Origin: Clostridiales bacterium
GTDB lineage: Bacteria > Bacillota > Clostridia > Lachnospirales > Lachnospiraceae
Length of the DNA: 64,000 bases
Assembly: GCA_019423795.1 (NCBI GenBank)
Contig: JAHZAT010000069.1
Span: 34,794 to 98,793 of the forward strand
Reading direction: 5' to 3'
The translations under genes and the position numbers were made by a program. Shown piece by piece: positions 46,725 to 55,953 of the stretch; within the stretch, counting starts at the first letter, position 1; each line of letters starts with the position of its first letter. The notes below the pieces were generated by a model. The model did not search any database. It saw only the letters and a program-made list of their open reading frames with translations, and was not told the DNA's origin.

Positions 46725-46753
46725 TTGACAAATAAGTTAATGATTGGTAAAAT
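46725..46753 (+). promoter_or_regulatory. Promoter of the his operon
   Basis: TTGACA, 17-base spacer, TAAAAT. Transcription would start near 46760, giving a 60-base leader. Confidence 0.8.
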
Positions 46754-46767
46754 ACAAATAATTTGAC

Positions 46768-46785
46768 GTGCTACCTAAGTAGCAC
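46768..46785 (+). promoter_or_regulatory. Hairpin in the his leader
   Basis: GTGCTAC, CTAA loop, GTAGCAC, followed by TTTAATT. Just after the predicted start of transcription. No His-rich leader peptide and no T-box in the short leader. Confidence 0.45.
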
Positions 46786-46820
46786 TTTAATTCGATAAAG
46801 TATCAAGGAGCGGCAAAATT

Positions 46821-48002
46821 ATGAATAAAAAGAGAGTCCACACACCAGAAGGTGTCAGAGATGTATATGGAACCGAATATGGACAGCGAAGCAAGTTAAA
46901 AGCCAAATTAAACAAAGTCTTTGCATCTTACGGATATGAAGGGATCAGAACTCCAGGATTTGAATTCTTTGACGTATTTAATAGCGAAAAAGGAACAGTC
47001 TCTGCAAGAGAGATGTTTAAATTTTTTGACAGAGAAGGAAATACCTTAGTTCTTCGTCCAGACGTCACACCATCCATTGCACGTTGTATTGCAAAATATT
47101 TTAATGAAGAGAATATGGGAATCCGTCTTTCTTATGCAGGAAACGTATTTTTGAATAACTCAAGTTATCAACTGAAGTTAAAAGAGACATGTCAGTTAGG
47201 TGCAGAATTAGTCAATGATGCATCTGTACAGGCAGATACAGAATCCATTGCAATGGCAATTGATTGTTTTTTAGCAGCAGGATTAACAGATTTCAGACTT
47301 TCCATTGGGGAGGTTGAATTTTTTAACGGATTAACACAGACGATCAAAGAGGAAGAAGTCAAGACACAGCTTCGTGAATTGATCTTAAATAAAAACTATT
47401 TCGGATTAATGGAATATGTGGAAGCATTAGATTTATCTGATAAGATTAAAGATGTCTTCTTACATTTCAATGAGTTAAATGGAGATGTAGAGATCTTAGA
47501 TCAAGCAGAAGCTATGGTAGAGAATGAACAGTCTAAGAAAGCGATCAAAAGACTTCGTGATGTCTATGATATTTTGAAATTATATGGCAAAGAACAGTAT
47601 GTAAGTTTCGATCTTGGAATGTTAAATAAACATAACTATTATACAGGAATCATTTTCAAAGGTTACACTTATGGAACTGGAGACGCAGTCCTAAAGGGTG
47701 GACGATATGATAATCTGATCGAACAGTTTGGAAAGAAAGCCCCATCTGTCGGATTTGCGATCGTATTAGATGAGCTGATGATGGCATTAAGTCGCCAGGG
47801 AATCCATATGGAAGCTGATCATATGGATACCATGATCATTTATAAAGAAGCAACGATGAAAGATGCGATCCTTCGAGCAGAAGAATTAAGAAAAGAAGGA
47901 AAGAAAGTCATCTTAGAGAGAAAGAATGATCTGTGCAGTAAAGCAGATTATGAAAAATTTGCCAAAGAACATCGCCTTGGTGGAATCCTTTATTTTATCT
48001 AA
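46821..48002 (+). CDS. hisZ: ATP phosphoribosyltransferase regulatory subunit
   Basis: 393 residues, histidyl-tRNA synthetase-like fold without a tRNA-binding domain. LRPDVTPSIAR (about 72-82), KETCQLGAELV, YYTGIIFKGYTYG and GGRYDNLIEQFG are the class II motifs. Forms the active complex with the short HisG encoded next. First gene of hisZ-G-D-B-I. Confidence 0.94.
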   Translation: MNKKRVHTPEGVRDVYGTEYGQRSKLKAKLNKVFASYGYEGIRTPGFEFFDVFNSEKGTVSAREMFKFFDREGNTLVLRPDVTPSIARCIAKYFNEENMGIRLSYAGNVFLNNSSYQLKLKETCQLGAELVNDASVQADTESIAMAIDCFLAAGLTDFRLSIGEVEFFNGLTQTIKEEEVKTQLRELILNKNYFGLMEYVEALDLSDKIKDVFLHFNELNGDVEILDQAEAMVENEQSKKAIKRLRDVYDILKLYGKEQYVSFDLGMLNKHNYYTGIIFKGYTYGTGDAVLKGGRYDNLIEQFGKKAPSVGFAIVLDELMMALSRQGIHMEADHMDTMIIYKEATMKDAILRAEELRKEGKKVILERKNDLCSKADYEKFAKEHRLGGILYFI

Positions 48003-48039
48003 TCAACAAATCTAGCACAAAGAAGGGAAACAAAAGATC

Positions 48040-48687
48040 ATGAGATATATTACATTTGCCCTTGCAAAAGGGCGACTTGCAAAGAAAGCGATGGCTTTAT
48101 TAGAAGAGATCGGTATTACATGCGAGGAAATGAAAGATGAGAAAACAAGAAAATTGATCTTCGTCAATGAAGAATTAAAATTAAAATTTTTCCTATCCAA
48201 AGCAAGTGACGTGCCAACTTATGTTGAATATGGAGCAGCCGATATCGGTGTTGTTGGAAAGGATACAATCCTTGAAGAAGGAAGAAACCTGTATGAAGTA
48301 TTAGATTTGAAATTCGGAGCCTGCAAGATGTGTGTCTGTGGACCAAAAGAAGCGAAGAAATACTTAAACAGCAATGAGATCATCCGTGTAGCATCCAAAT
48401 ATCCACATATTGCGAAAGAATATTTCAATAATCAGAAATTACAGACAGTAGAGATCGTTAAATTAAACGGATCTGTCGAACTTGCACCGATCGTTGGATT
48501 ATCTGAGGTGATCGTCGACATCGTAGAGACAGGAACAACATTAAAAGAAAACGGACTAGAGGTCTTAGAAGAGGTTTGCCCACTATCTGCAAGAATGGTA
48601 GTAAATCAGGTAAGCCAGAAGATGGAACAGGAACGTATCAGTAAGATCATCGTTGCATTAAAGAAGATCTTAGACGAAAAAGAATAG
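48040..48687 (+). CDS. hisG: ATP phosphoribosyltransferase, short form
   Basis: 215 residues: the short HisG that lacks the C-terminal feedback domain and needs HisZ, encoded just upstream. Joins ATP and PRPP in the first step of histidine synthesis. [11 protein letters not shown] at the start, [14 protein letters not shown] near 65, and the PRPP loop [15 protein letters not shown] near 160. Confidence 0.96.
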   Translation: MRYITFALAKGRLAKKAMALLEEIGITCEEMKDEKTRKLIFVNEELKLKFFLSKASDVPTYVEYGAADIGVVGKDTILEEGRNLYEVLDLKFGACKMCVCGPKEAKKYLNSNEIIRVASKYPHIAKEYFNNQKLQTVEIVKLNGSVELAPIVGLSEVIVDIVETGTTLKENGLEVLEEVCPLSARMVVNQVSQKMEQERISKIIVALKKILDEKE

Positions 48688-48703
48688 GTCGGAGGAAAGA
48701 ATC

Positions 48704-50008
48704 ATGAGAATAGTAAAAGTAAACAAAGATTCAATTGCAAATATCTTATCAGATTTATTAAAGAGAAGTCCTACAAACTATGGGGATTTTCAGGATAAAG
48801 TTGATGCGATTATCAAAAATGTCAGAGATAATGGAGATAAAGCAGTCTTTGATTATACAGCACAGTTTGACAAAGCTGAGATCAATGCAGACAATATTTT
48901 AGTTACAGAAGAAGAGATCAAAGAAGCTTATGAAGAAGTGGATGATGAATTGATCAAAGTTATTCGTAAAGCAATCAAGAACATTCGTGATTTTCATGAA
49001 AAACAGATTCAGAAGAGCTGGTTTGAGACAAGAGAAGACGGAGTGATGCTTGGACAGAAAGTTACACCAATGGAGACTTGTGGTGTTTATGTGCCAGGTG
49101 GAAAAGCCGTTTATCCATCTTCTGTATTAATGAACATTGTTCCAGCACATGTTGCAGGAGTGAAAAATATCATCATGACAACACCTCCTGGAAAAGATGG
49201 AAAAGTTACAGCAAATACATTAGTGGCAGCAAAAGAAGCTGGAGCAACAAAAGTATATAAAGTTGGTGGAGCACAGGCAATCGCATCGATGGCATTTGGA
49301 ACAGAGTCTATTCCAAAAGTAGATAAGATCGTAGGACCAGGTAACATTTTTGTTGCATTAGCGAAAAAAGCAGTTTATGGAAATGTAAGCATCGATTCCA
49401 TCGCAGGACCAAGTGAGATCTTAGTTTTAGCAGATGAGACAGCAAACCCAAGATATGTGGCAGCAGACTTACTTTCACAGGCAGAACATGATGAGATGGC
49501 AAGTGCGATCCTTGTTACAACAAGTGAAGAATTAGCACATAAAGTATCTGATGAGATCGATGGATTCTTAAATCAGTTATCAAGAAAAGAAATCATGGAG
49601 AAATCTCTAGATTCTTTCGGATATATTCTTGTTGCAAGTGATATGAAAGAAGCGATCGATACAGCAAATGCCATTGCATCTGAACATATGGAGATCATGA
49701 CAGCCAATCCATTTGATGTTATGACAAGAATCAAGAATGCAGGAGCAATCTTTATTGGAGCATACAGTTGTGAACCTCTAGGAGATTATTTCGCAGGACC
49801 AAATCATGTTCTTCCTACAAACGGAACAGCGAAATTCTTCTCTCCATTAAGTGTTGACGATTTCATCAAGAAATCAAGTGTCATTTACTATTCAAGAGAA
49901 GCCTTAGAGCCAGTACACAAAGACATCGAATTCTTTGCAAATCAGGAACAGCTGACTGCACATGCAAATTCCATGAAAGTAAGATTTGAAGATAACCAGG
50001 AAGGATAA
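48704..50008 (+). CDS. hisD: Histidinol dehydrogenase
   Basis: 434 residues. Oxidises histidinol to histidine in two NAD steps with Zn2+. GVYVPGGKAVYPSSVLMN (about 127-144), VGGAQAIASMAFGT, GPGNIFVALAKK, SQAEHDEMASAIL with Zn-binding Gln/His, and EHMEIMT plus GPNHVLPT. Gap of 16 bases from hisG; GGAGG before ATG. Confidence 0.97.
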   Translation: MRIVKVNKDSIANILSDLLKRSPTNYGDFQDKVDAIIKNVRDNGDKAVFDYTAQFDKAEINADNILVTEEEIKEAYEEVDDELIKVIRKAIKNIRDFHEKQIQKSWFETREDGVMLGQKVTPMETCGVYVPGGKAVYPSSVLMNIVPAHVAGVKNIIMTTPPGKDGKVTANTLVAAKEAGATKVYKVGGAQAIASMAFGTESIPKVDKIVGPGNIFVALAKKAVYGNVSIDSIAGPSEILVLADETANPRYVAADLLSQAEHDEMASAILVTTSEELAHKVSDEIDGFLNQLSRKEIMEKSLDSFGYILVASDMKEAIDTANAIASEHMEIMTANPFDVMTRIKNAGAIFIGAYSCEPLGDYFAGPNHVLPTNGTAKFFSPLSVDDFIKKSSVIYYSREALEPVHKDIEFFANQEQLTAHANSMKVRFEDNQEG

Positions 50009-50012
50009 AGAT

Positions 50013-50600
50013 ATGAGTAGAAGTGCATCAATTGAAAGAAATACAAGCGAGACAAAGATCAAACTTTCCATTGACCTTGATGGAAATGGAAATGGAAACA
50101 TCCATACAGGAATCGGTTTTTTTGACCATATGTTAAATGCATTTGCACGCCATGGATTTTTTGATCTTGATGTGGAAGTCGAAGGAGATTTATATGTCGA
50201 CTGCCACCATACAATTGAAGATGTTGGAATTGTACTTGGCGAAGCGATCAAACAGGCGGTTGGAGATAAAAAAGGGATCAAACGTTATGGATCTTTCATG
50301 CTTCCAATGGATGAGACATTAATGCTATGTGCGATCGATTTATCTGGAAGACCATATTTTGTGATGGATTGTGACTTTACCGTTGACCGTGTTGGCGAAT
50401 TTGACACAGAGATGGTAAAAGAATTCTTCTATGCAGTATCTTATGGCAGTATGATGAATCTGCATTTAAAGAAATTACATGGGGAAAATAATCATCATAT
50501 GATCGAAGCAGCATTTAAAGCATTTGCTAAAGCTTTAGATGAAGCAACAAGTTTAGACTCAAGGATCACAGATGTGCTTTCTACGAAAGGAGCCCTATAA
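50013..50600 (+). CDS. hisB: Imidazoleglycerol-phosphate dehydratase
   Basis: 195 residues, monofunctional (no histidinol-phosphatase half). [18 protein letters not shown] (about 39-56), [11 protein letters not shown] and [14 protein letters not shown] are the two Mn-binding His clusters. The frame is open upstream into hisD, but AAGGA 6-7 bases before this ATG fixes the start. Four bases separate it from hisD. Confidence 0.96.
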   Translation: MSRSASIERNTSETKIKLSIDLDGNGNGNIHTGIGFFDHMLNAFARHGFFDLDVEVEGDLYVDCHHTIEDVGIVLGEAIKQAVGDKKGIKRYGSFMLPMDETLMLCAIDLSGRPYFVMDCDFTVDRVGEFDTEMVKEFFYAVSYGSMMNLHLKKLHGENNHHMIEAAFKAFAKALDEATSLDSRITDVLSTKGAL

Positions 50601-50601
50601 G

Positions 50602-50964
50602 ATGAGCAACGAAGCAAAACCATTAAACAGTAAGATGAGTTTTGATGAATTCAAATTAAACAGCGATGGAATGTTAACCGTTGTTGTACAGGATTATAAG
50701 ACAAATGAAGTTTTGATGGTCGCATATATGACCAAGGAAGCTTATGATAAGACGATCGAGACAGGAATCATGACATATTACAGTCGAAGCCGTAATGAAT
50801 TATGGATTAAAGGAGAGACATCCGGACATTATCAATATGTCAAAGATTTATATATCGACTGTGACAGAGATACTTTACTTGCCAAAGTAAAGCAGATCGG
50901 AGCTGCCTGCCATACAGGAAATTATTCTTGTTTCTACACAGATTTATTAGAAAAAGAGGATTAA
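50602..50964 (+). CDS. hisI: Phosphoribosyl-AMP cyclohydrolase
   Basis: 120 residues, cyclohydrolase only (no HisE half). [29 protein letters not shown] and the zinc site CHTGNYSCF near the C-terminus. One base after hisB; AAAGGAG 9 bases before ATG. hisA, hisF, hisH, hisC and hisE are not in the window, so they must lie elsewhere. Confidence 0.95.
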   Translation: MSNEAKPLNSKMSFDEFKLNSDGMLTVVVQDYKTNEVLMVAYMTKEAYDKTIETGIMTYYSRSRNELWIKGETSGHYQYVKDLYIDCDRDTLLAKVKQIGAACHTGNYSCFYTDLLEKED

Positions 50965-50988
50965 GATGTAATCTTTGTGAGAAAATAT

Positions 50989-51017
50989 TTGTGTTTCTAA
51001 GTTCGATTTGGTATAAT
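50989..51017 (+). promoter_or_regulatory. Promoter of the small membrane protein gene
   Basis: TTGTGT, 17-base spacer, TATAAT with an upstream TGG (extended -10). Confidence 0.65.
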
Positions 51018-51045
51018 CGACTTTATAAGATAAGGAGGCAAGATT

Positions 51046-51168
51046 ATGACAGCATTTTTATCAGAATTAGTCTCTTATGTATTGAAGTTTGCGATTCTCT
51101 TTGCATGCTCCGCGGCAGGAATTTATTTCGGAACTGGTCGTGCAAAGGCAAAGAAGAAAGAAGCATAA
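51046..51168 (+). CDS. 40-residue membrane protein
   Basis: Starts MTAFLSELVSYVLKFAILF, one membrane helix (about 8-27), then a basic tail GRAKAKKKEA. Strong promoter and AAGGAGG 7 bases before ATG support translation. A similar small protein recurs in Lachnospiraceae and, as I recall, is sometimes mislabelled vanadium nitrogenase; no nitrogenase feature exists. Function unknown. Lies between hisI and alaS. Confidence 0.7.
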   Translation: MTAFLSELVSYVLKFAILFACSAAGIYFGTGRAKAKKKEA

Positions 51169-51194
51169 GATCATACATGATTAGGAGAAGATCA

Positions 51195-51230
51195 TTTAGC
51201 TGCATGAGTTTATATTCTCATGCAGCTAAA
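51195..51230. promoter_or_regulatory. Perfect 14-bp inverted repeat upstream of alaS
   Basis: TTTAGCTGCATGAG and CTCATGCAGCTAAA around an 8-base loop. No T-run on either side, so it is either a weak terminator of the small gene or an operator/leader element of alaS. Confidence 0.6.
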
Positions 51231-51290
51231 AAGCCGTAAAGACAAGGTCTTCTTAATAATATAATGAAATGACACTAGGAGGATGAAACG

Positions 51291-53930
51291 TTGAGAGCAT
51301 ATGGAGTCAACGAACTCAGGAAGATGTATCTTGAGTTTTTCGAAAGTAAAGGACATTTAGCATTAAAGAGTTTTTCACTTGTGCCAAAGAATGATAACAG
51401 TTTATTACTGATCAACGCTGGTATGGCACCACTGAAACCTTACTTCACAGGACAGGAAGTACCACCAAGAACAAGAGTAACAACATGTCAGAAGTGTATC
51501 CGTACAGGAGATATTGAAAATGTTGGTAAGACAGCAAGACATGGTACATTCTTTGAGATGTTAGGTAACTTCTCTTTTGGAGATTACTTTAAACACGAAG
51601 CAATCGCATGGTCTTGGGAATTTTTAACAGAAGTGATCGGATTAGATCCAGATAGATTATATCCATCTGTATATGAAGATGATGATGAAGCATTCGAGAT
51701 CTGGGAGAAAGAGATCGGAATCTCACCAGAGAGAATCTTCCGTTTTGGAAAAGAAGATAACTTCTGGGAGCATGGTGCAGGACCTTGCGGACCATGTTCA
51801 GAGATCTACTATGATCGTGGAGAGAAATACGGATGTGGAAGCCCAGACTGTACAGTAGGATGTGACTGCGATCGTTATATGGAAGTATGGAACAACGTAT
51901 TTACACAGTTTGAGAATGACGGACACAACAATTATACAGAATTAGAGAACAAGAACATTGATACAGGTATGGGACTGGAACGTCTTGCTGTTGTAGTACA
52001 GGAAGTAGATTCTATCTTTGATGTAGACTCTATCAAAGCAATCCGTGATGAAGTCTGTAAGATTGCTGGTGTTACTTATGGTGTCGATCACGAGACAGAT
52101 GTATCTATTCGTGTGATCACAGACCATATCCGTTCTGCTACATTTATGTTATCTGATGGTATCACACCATCCAACGAAGGACGTGGATATGTACTTCGTC
52201 GTCTGATCCGTCGTGCAGCAAGACATGGAAGATTACTAGGAATCGATCATCTGTTCTTAACAGATATCAGTAAGATCGTGATCCGTGAATCCAAAGACGG
52301 ATATCCAGAATTAGAAGAAAAAGCAGAATTTATCTTCAATCATTTATCTCAGGAAGAAAAACAGTTCAACAAGACGATCGATCAGGGACTGTCTATTTTA
52401 GCAGATATGGAAAAAGATATGAACGAAAAAGGCAGCAAAGAACTTGCTGGTGCTGATGCGTTCAAATTATATGACACTTATGGATTCCCACTAGATCTGA
52501 CAATCGAAATCTTAGAAGAAAAGGGATTTACTGTAGACAAAGAAGGCTTTGATAAAGAAATGCAGATTCAGAGAGAAACTGCCAGAGCTGCAAGAAAAAC
52601 AACAAACTATATGGGTGCCGATGCAACTGTTTACGAACAGTTAGACCCAGCTATGACAACAAAATTTGTTGGATATGATGAGCTTACTTGTGAAGGCGAG
52701 ATCACAGCCATGACAACAGAGACAGAAGTTGTTTCTACTCTGAATAAAGGAGACAAAGGAACAATCGTTGCTGACCAGACAGCATTTTATGCAACAAGTG
52801 GTGGTCAGGAAGCAGATAAAGGTGTGATCGTCAGTGGAGATGCAGCTTTTGAAGTAGAAGATGTTATTAAATTATCTGGTGGTAAGTTCGGACATGTTGG
52901 ACACGTAGTTGAAGGAACATTCAACGTAGGAGACAAAGCAGTCTTTACAGTCAATGAGAAGAACCGAGCATTAGGAGCTAAGAATCATAGTGCAACTCAT
53001 TTATTACAGAAAGCATTAAGAGAAGTGCTTGGAACTCACGTAGAACAGGCAGGATCTTTAAATAATGCCGAACATTTAAGATTCGACTTTACACATTTCT
53101 CGCCATTATCTGATGATGAGATCGCAAGAGTTGAAAAGATCGTCAATGAAAAGATCGCCGAGGATCTTCCAGTTGTAACAAAAGTTATGTCTATGGAAGA
53201 TGCTAAGAAAACAGGAGCTATGGCACTGTTTGGAGAGAAATACGGAGATGAAGTAAGAGTCGTTTCTATGGGAGATTTCTCTGTAGAATTATGTGGTGGT
53301 ACTCATGTAAAGAATACCGGAGTGATCACAGCATTTAAGATTTTATCTGAAACTGGTGTTGCATCAGGAGTTCGAAGAATCGAAGCAGTGACTGACCAGG
53401 GAGTATTTAACTATTACCACAAACAGGAAGAAGAATTAAAAGAAGCAGCCAAAGCATTAAAAGCTACACCAGCAACACTGCTTACAAGAATTGAATCTCT
53501 TCTTGCAGAAGTGAAAGAATTAAAGAGTGAAAATGAATCCTTAAAGAGCAAACTTGCAAAAGATGCTCTAGGAGATGTTATGGATCAGGTAGAAGAAGTC
53601 AAAGGAGTGAAAGTTCTTGCAACTTCTCTAGAAGATGTTGATATGAACGGGCTTCGTGAACTTGGAGATAATTTAAAAGAAAAATTAGGAGAAGGTGTTA
53701 TTGTCCTTGCTTCCCAGAAAGACGGAAAAGTTTTCTTAGTTGCCATGGTAACAGACGAAGCACAAAAAGCAGGGGCACACGCTGGAAACCTGATCAAAGC
53801 GATCGCCGGATGTGTTGGAGGCGGCGGTGGAGGACGTCCAAACATGGCTCAGGCCGGAGGAAAGAACCCAGCCGGAATCCCAGAAGCAGTAGCAAAAGTA
53901 AAAGAAATTTTAGAAAGTCAAATTTCATAG
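51291..53930 (+). CDS. alaS: Alanyl-tRNA synthetase
   Basis: 879 residues. Class II catalytic core (LLLINAGMAPLKPYF near 38, RRLIRRAARHGRLLG near 305), editing domain HSATHLLQ and CGGTH, coiled coil (about 710-760) and the Gly-rich C-Ala/DHHA1 end GGGGGGRPNMAQAGG. Starts with TTG, 8 bases after AGGAGG. A three-codon frame ATG-AAA-CGT-TGA overlaps this start. No T-box in the leader, unlike many Firmicute synthetase genes. The rpsU promoter starts at the base after its stop codon. Confidence 0.98.
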   Translation: MRAYGVNELRKMYLEFFESKGHLALKSFSLVPKNDNSLLLINAGMAPLKPYFTGQEVPPRTRVTTCQKCIRTGDIENVGKTARHGTFFEMLGNFSFGDYFKHEAIAWSWEFLTEVIGLDPDRLYPSVYEDDDEAFEIWEKEIGISPERIFRFGKEDNFWEHGAGPCGPCSEIYYDRGEKYGCGSPDCTVGCDCDRYMEVWNNVFTQFENDGHNNYTELENKNIDTGMGLERLAVVVQEVDSIFDVDSIKAIRDEVCKIAGVTYGVDHETDVSIRVITDHIRSATFMLSDGITPSNEGRGYVLRRLIRRAARHGRLLGIDHLFLTDISKIVIRESKDGYPELEEKAEFIFNHLSQEEKQFNKTIDQGLSILADMEKDMNEKGSKELAGADAFKLYDTYGFPLDLTIEILEEKGFTVDKEGFDKEMQIQRETARAARKTTNYMGADATVYEQLDPAMTTKFVGYDELTCEGEITAMTTETEVVSTLNKGDKGTIVADQTAFYATSGGQEADKGVIVSGDAAFEVEDVIKLSGGKFGHVGHVVEGTFNVGDKAVFTVNEKNRALGAKNHSATHLLQKALREVLGTHVEQAGSLNNAEHLRFDFTHFSPLSDDEIARVEKIVNEKIAEDLPVVTKVMSMEDAKKTGAMALFGEKYGDEVRVVSMGDFSVELCGGTHVKNTGVITAFKILSETGVASGVRRIEAVTDQGVFNYYHKQEEELKEAAKALKATPATLLTRIESLLAEVKELKSENESLKSKLAKDALGDVMDQVEEVKGVKVLATSLEDVDMNGLRELGDNLKEKLGEGVIVLASQKDGKVFLVAMVTDEAQKAGAHAGNLIKAIAGCVGGGGGGRPNMAQAGGKNPAGIPEAVAKVKEILESQIS

Positions 53931-53958
53931 TTGACAAATCTCTGGAATGTGATATACT
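53931..53958 (+). promoter_or_regulatory. Promoter of rpsU
   Basis: TTGACA, 16-base spacer, TGA-TATACT (extended -10). Begins directly after the alaS stop codon. Confidence 0.85.
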
Positions 53959-54032
53959 AATCTAGTGCAAAAAATTAAAACCCAAACAGTCCTATGCACA
54001 AGTACAAGACTGGAGGGGAGGTCGGGAATAGA

Positions 54033-54209
54033 ATGTCAAACGTAATCGTTAAAGAAAATGAATCTTTAGATAGCGCTCTTCGCAGATTCAAGAGAAACTG
54101 TGCAAAAGCAGGAATTCAGCAGGAGATTCGTAAAAGAGAACATTACGAGAAGCCAAGCGTAAGACGTAAGAAAAAGTCTGAAGCAGCTCGTAAGAGAAAA
54201 TCTAAATAA
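54033..54209 (+). CDS. rpsU: Ribosomal protein S21
   Basis: 58 residues, the normal size: [20 protein letters not shown] at the start and a basic tail [15 protein letters not shown]. Small-subunit protein near the mRNA exit/anti-SD region. The frame is open upstream, but homology and GGGAGG before this ATG set the start. Ribosome site spacing is about 11, slightly long. Its terminator follows, so it is monocistronic. Confidence 0.97.
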   Translation: MSNVIVKENESLDSALRRFKRNCAKAGIQQEIRKREHYEKPSVRRKKKSEAARKRKSK

Positions 54210-54229
54210 TTTTTATCAGTTGAAAAGAT

Positions 54230-54270
54230 AAGCATCATTTACCTGAAAACAGGTATATGATGCTTTTTTT
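54230..54270 (+). terminator. Terminator of rpsU
   Basis: AAGCATCAT and TACCTG pair with CAGGTA and ATGATGCTT, AAAA loop, seven T. Confidence 0.94.
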
Positions 54271-54309
54271 CGGCATATATTAAACCAAATGCCACAAAAG
54301 GAGTTTTTC

Positions 54310-54576
54310 ATGAAGAATAAACCAAAAGAAGCAATCGCCAAAGGACTTTCGCTTCCAAGAGATGTGGTGTTTGGAGATTTTATCATTAGCTTGACAGGGA
54401 ACTGTGAAGCGTACATAGAAAATTATCGGGGAATTGTATCGTATGATGAGGATACGATTTCTGTTCAGGGAAATCATGTCATATTAAACATCTATGGATG
54501 TGGTTTAACGGTTGATTTTTACTCACAGGAAGCGATGAAGGTTAAAGGAAAGATCAAAAGGCTGGAATATGTATGA
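54310..54576 (+). CDS. yqfC: Sporulation protein YqfC (YabP/YqfC family)
   Basis: 88 residues. GLSLPRDVVFGDFIISLTGN, ENYRGIVSYDEDTISV and IYGCGLTVDFYSQEAMKVKG match the YabP/YqfC family, made in the mother cell under sigma-E. ATG at 54310 follows AAAGGAG; an in-frame ATG at 54289 lies before it and is rejected. Precedes yqfD by 24 bases, the standard pairing. Confidence 0.93.
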   Translation: MKNKPKEAIAKGLSLPRDVVFGDFIISLTGNCEAYIENYRGIVSYDEDTISVQGNHVILNIYGCGLTVDFYSQEAMKVKGKIKRLEYV

Positions 54577-54600
54577 TATTCTCTGAAAGGAGCATGGCAT

Positions 54601-55836
54601 ATGCTTAAGATCCTGCATTTTATATTTGGGCAATTATATTTTCAAGTCAAAGGATATCAGACAGAGCGTTTCCTAAATCTCTGTGCCAAAAACCATCTGG
54701 TACTGTGGGAATTGAAACCAGTATCAGACGGCTATGCCTTTTGTATTAGAAAAAGTGCTTATCAAACATTAGTAACATTAGCACAGAAAGCAAATGTTGA
54801 GCTTACGTTACAAAAACAAAGGGGGCTGCCATATTTCTTAAAAGAACATAGAAATCGTAAAATATTATTTTTCTTCATATTTTTATGTGCGATGATGATA
54901 TTTTCTTTTAGCCAGTTTTTATGGGAAATCACAGTTTCAGGAGGAGAAGTATATTCGAAAAGTGATATACTAAAATATGTCACGGATAACTACTATCATC
55001 TGGGAACATTAAAATATCAGATTGATTGTGATGCTTTGGAAGATCATCTGAGAGAAGATTATGATGAGATTGCGTGGGTATCCTGTTCTGTTCAGGGAAC
55101 AAGACTACATATCGAGATCAAAGAAACTTTGGATCGCAAAACAAAGCAGAATCCAAAGAAGCCATGTGATATCGTGGCAAATAAATCAGGGATCATTACA
55201 AAAATGGCAGTAAAAAGCGGGACACCATTGGTAAGTACCGGTGACAGCGTGAAAAAAGGAACAACATTGATATCTGGATTGATCTATTACTACAGCGATG
55301 ATTTTACTGTGACACAAACAGATAAGATCAAAGCAGATGGTGAAATTATTATGCGTACCAAAGAGGTATATGAAAATTCCATCCCGATGGAATATTATGA
55401 AAAAACAATCACAGATGAGAAAAAATGCATCAAAAATATATATTTGGGGCAATATCAGTTTGATTTTCCATCGAAGCAAAAACAGAATCATACAAATGTA
55501 GTGACAGAGAGAAGATCATTAAAAATAGGGACTTCTTTTTATTTGCCCATAGGAATTACGATTCAAACAACCGAAAAATACCAGCCAAAAAAGAAAATCT
55601 TAACGAAAAAAGAAGCACAGTTGAAATTAAAAAAACAGCTCGAACATTATCTTACGAAGAAAGCCAAAAAAGGGGCAAAGATTGTTCACTGTGAAGAAAA
55701 TTATCAAAGGAAGAACAACCGATATGAAGTGAGGGCATCGATCATCAAAGAAGAAAGTATTGGAAAAATCCGAAATATCAAGAAATTAACAAAAAAACAA
55801 GAAGAGATGATCGCACCAACGACGGCACAGCAATAA
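54601..55836 (+). CDS. yqfD: Sporulation protein YqfD
   Basis: 411 residues. N-terminal ~80 cytosolic residues, one membrane helix (about 87-108, ILFFFIFLCAMMIF), then a large outside domain with repeats typical of YqfD (IKETLDRK, VANKSGIITKMAVKSGTPLVSTGDSVKKGTTLISG). B. subtilis yqfD is a sigma-E gene; the homolog is SpoIV-stage. Order yqfC-yqfD-phoH-ybeY is conserved in sporeformers. Confidence 0.93.
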   Translation: MLKILHFIFGQLYFQVKGYQTERFLNLCAKNHLVLWELKPVSDGYAFCIRKSAYQTLVTLAQKANVELTLQKQRGLPYFLKEHRNRKILFFFIFLCAMMIFSFSQFLWEITVSGGEVYSKSDILKYVTDNYYHLGTLKYQIDCDALEDHLREDYDEIAWVSCSVQGTRLHIEIKETLDRKTKQNPKKPCDIVANKSGIITKMAVKSGTPLVSTGDSVKKGTTLISGLIYYYSDDFTVTQTDKIKADGEIIMRTKEVYENSIPMEYYEKTITDEKKCIKNIYLGQYQFDFPSKQKQNHTNVVTERRSLKIGTSFYLPIGITIQTTEKYQPKKKILTKKEAQLKLKKQLEHYLTKKAKKGAKIVHCEENYQRKNNRYEVRASIIKEESIGKIRNIKKLTKKQEEMIAPTTAQQ

Positions 55837-55886
55837 ATATTAAAAACCTATGAATCAGACCACATGTATTTTATATGTCTGTCAGG

Positions 55887-55915
55887 TTGAAAAACTTTGT
55901 AACAGATGGTAAAAT
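55887..55915 (+). promoter_or_regulatory. Predicted promoter of phoH
   Basis: TTGAAA, 17-base spacer, TAAAAT. Confidence 0.65.
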
Positions 55916-55953
55916 ACATAAGAATATACGCAAAGAAGGAGACTGAGAATTAG

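Noticed and set aside
51169..51290. T-box leader of alaS
   Set aside because: Only about 120 bases, no T-box sequence, and a promoter-like TATAAT close to the gene.
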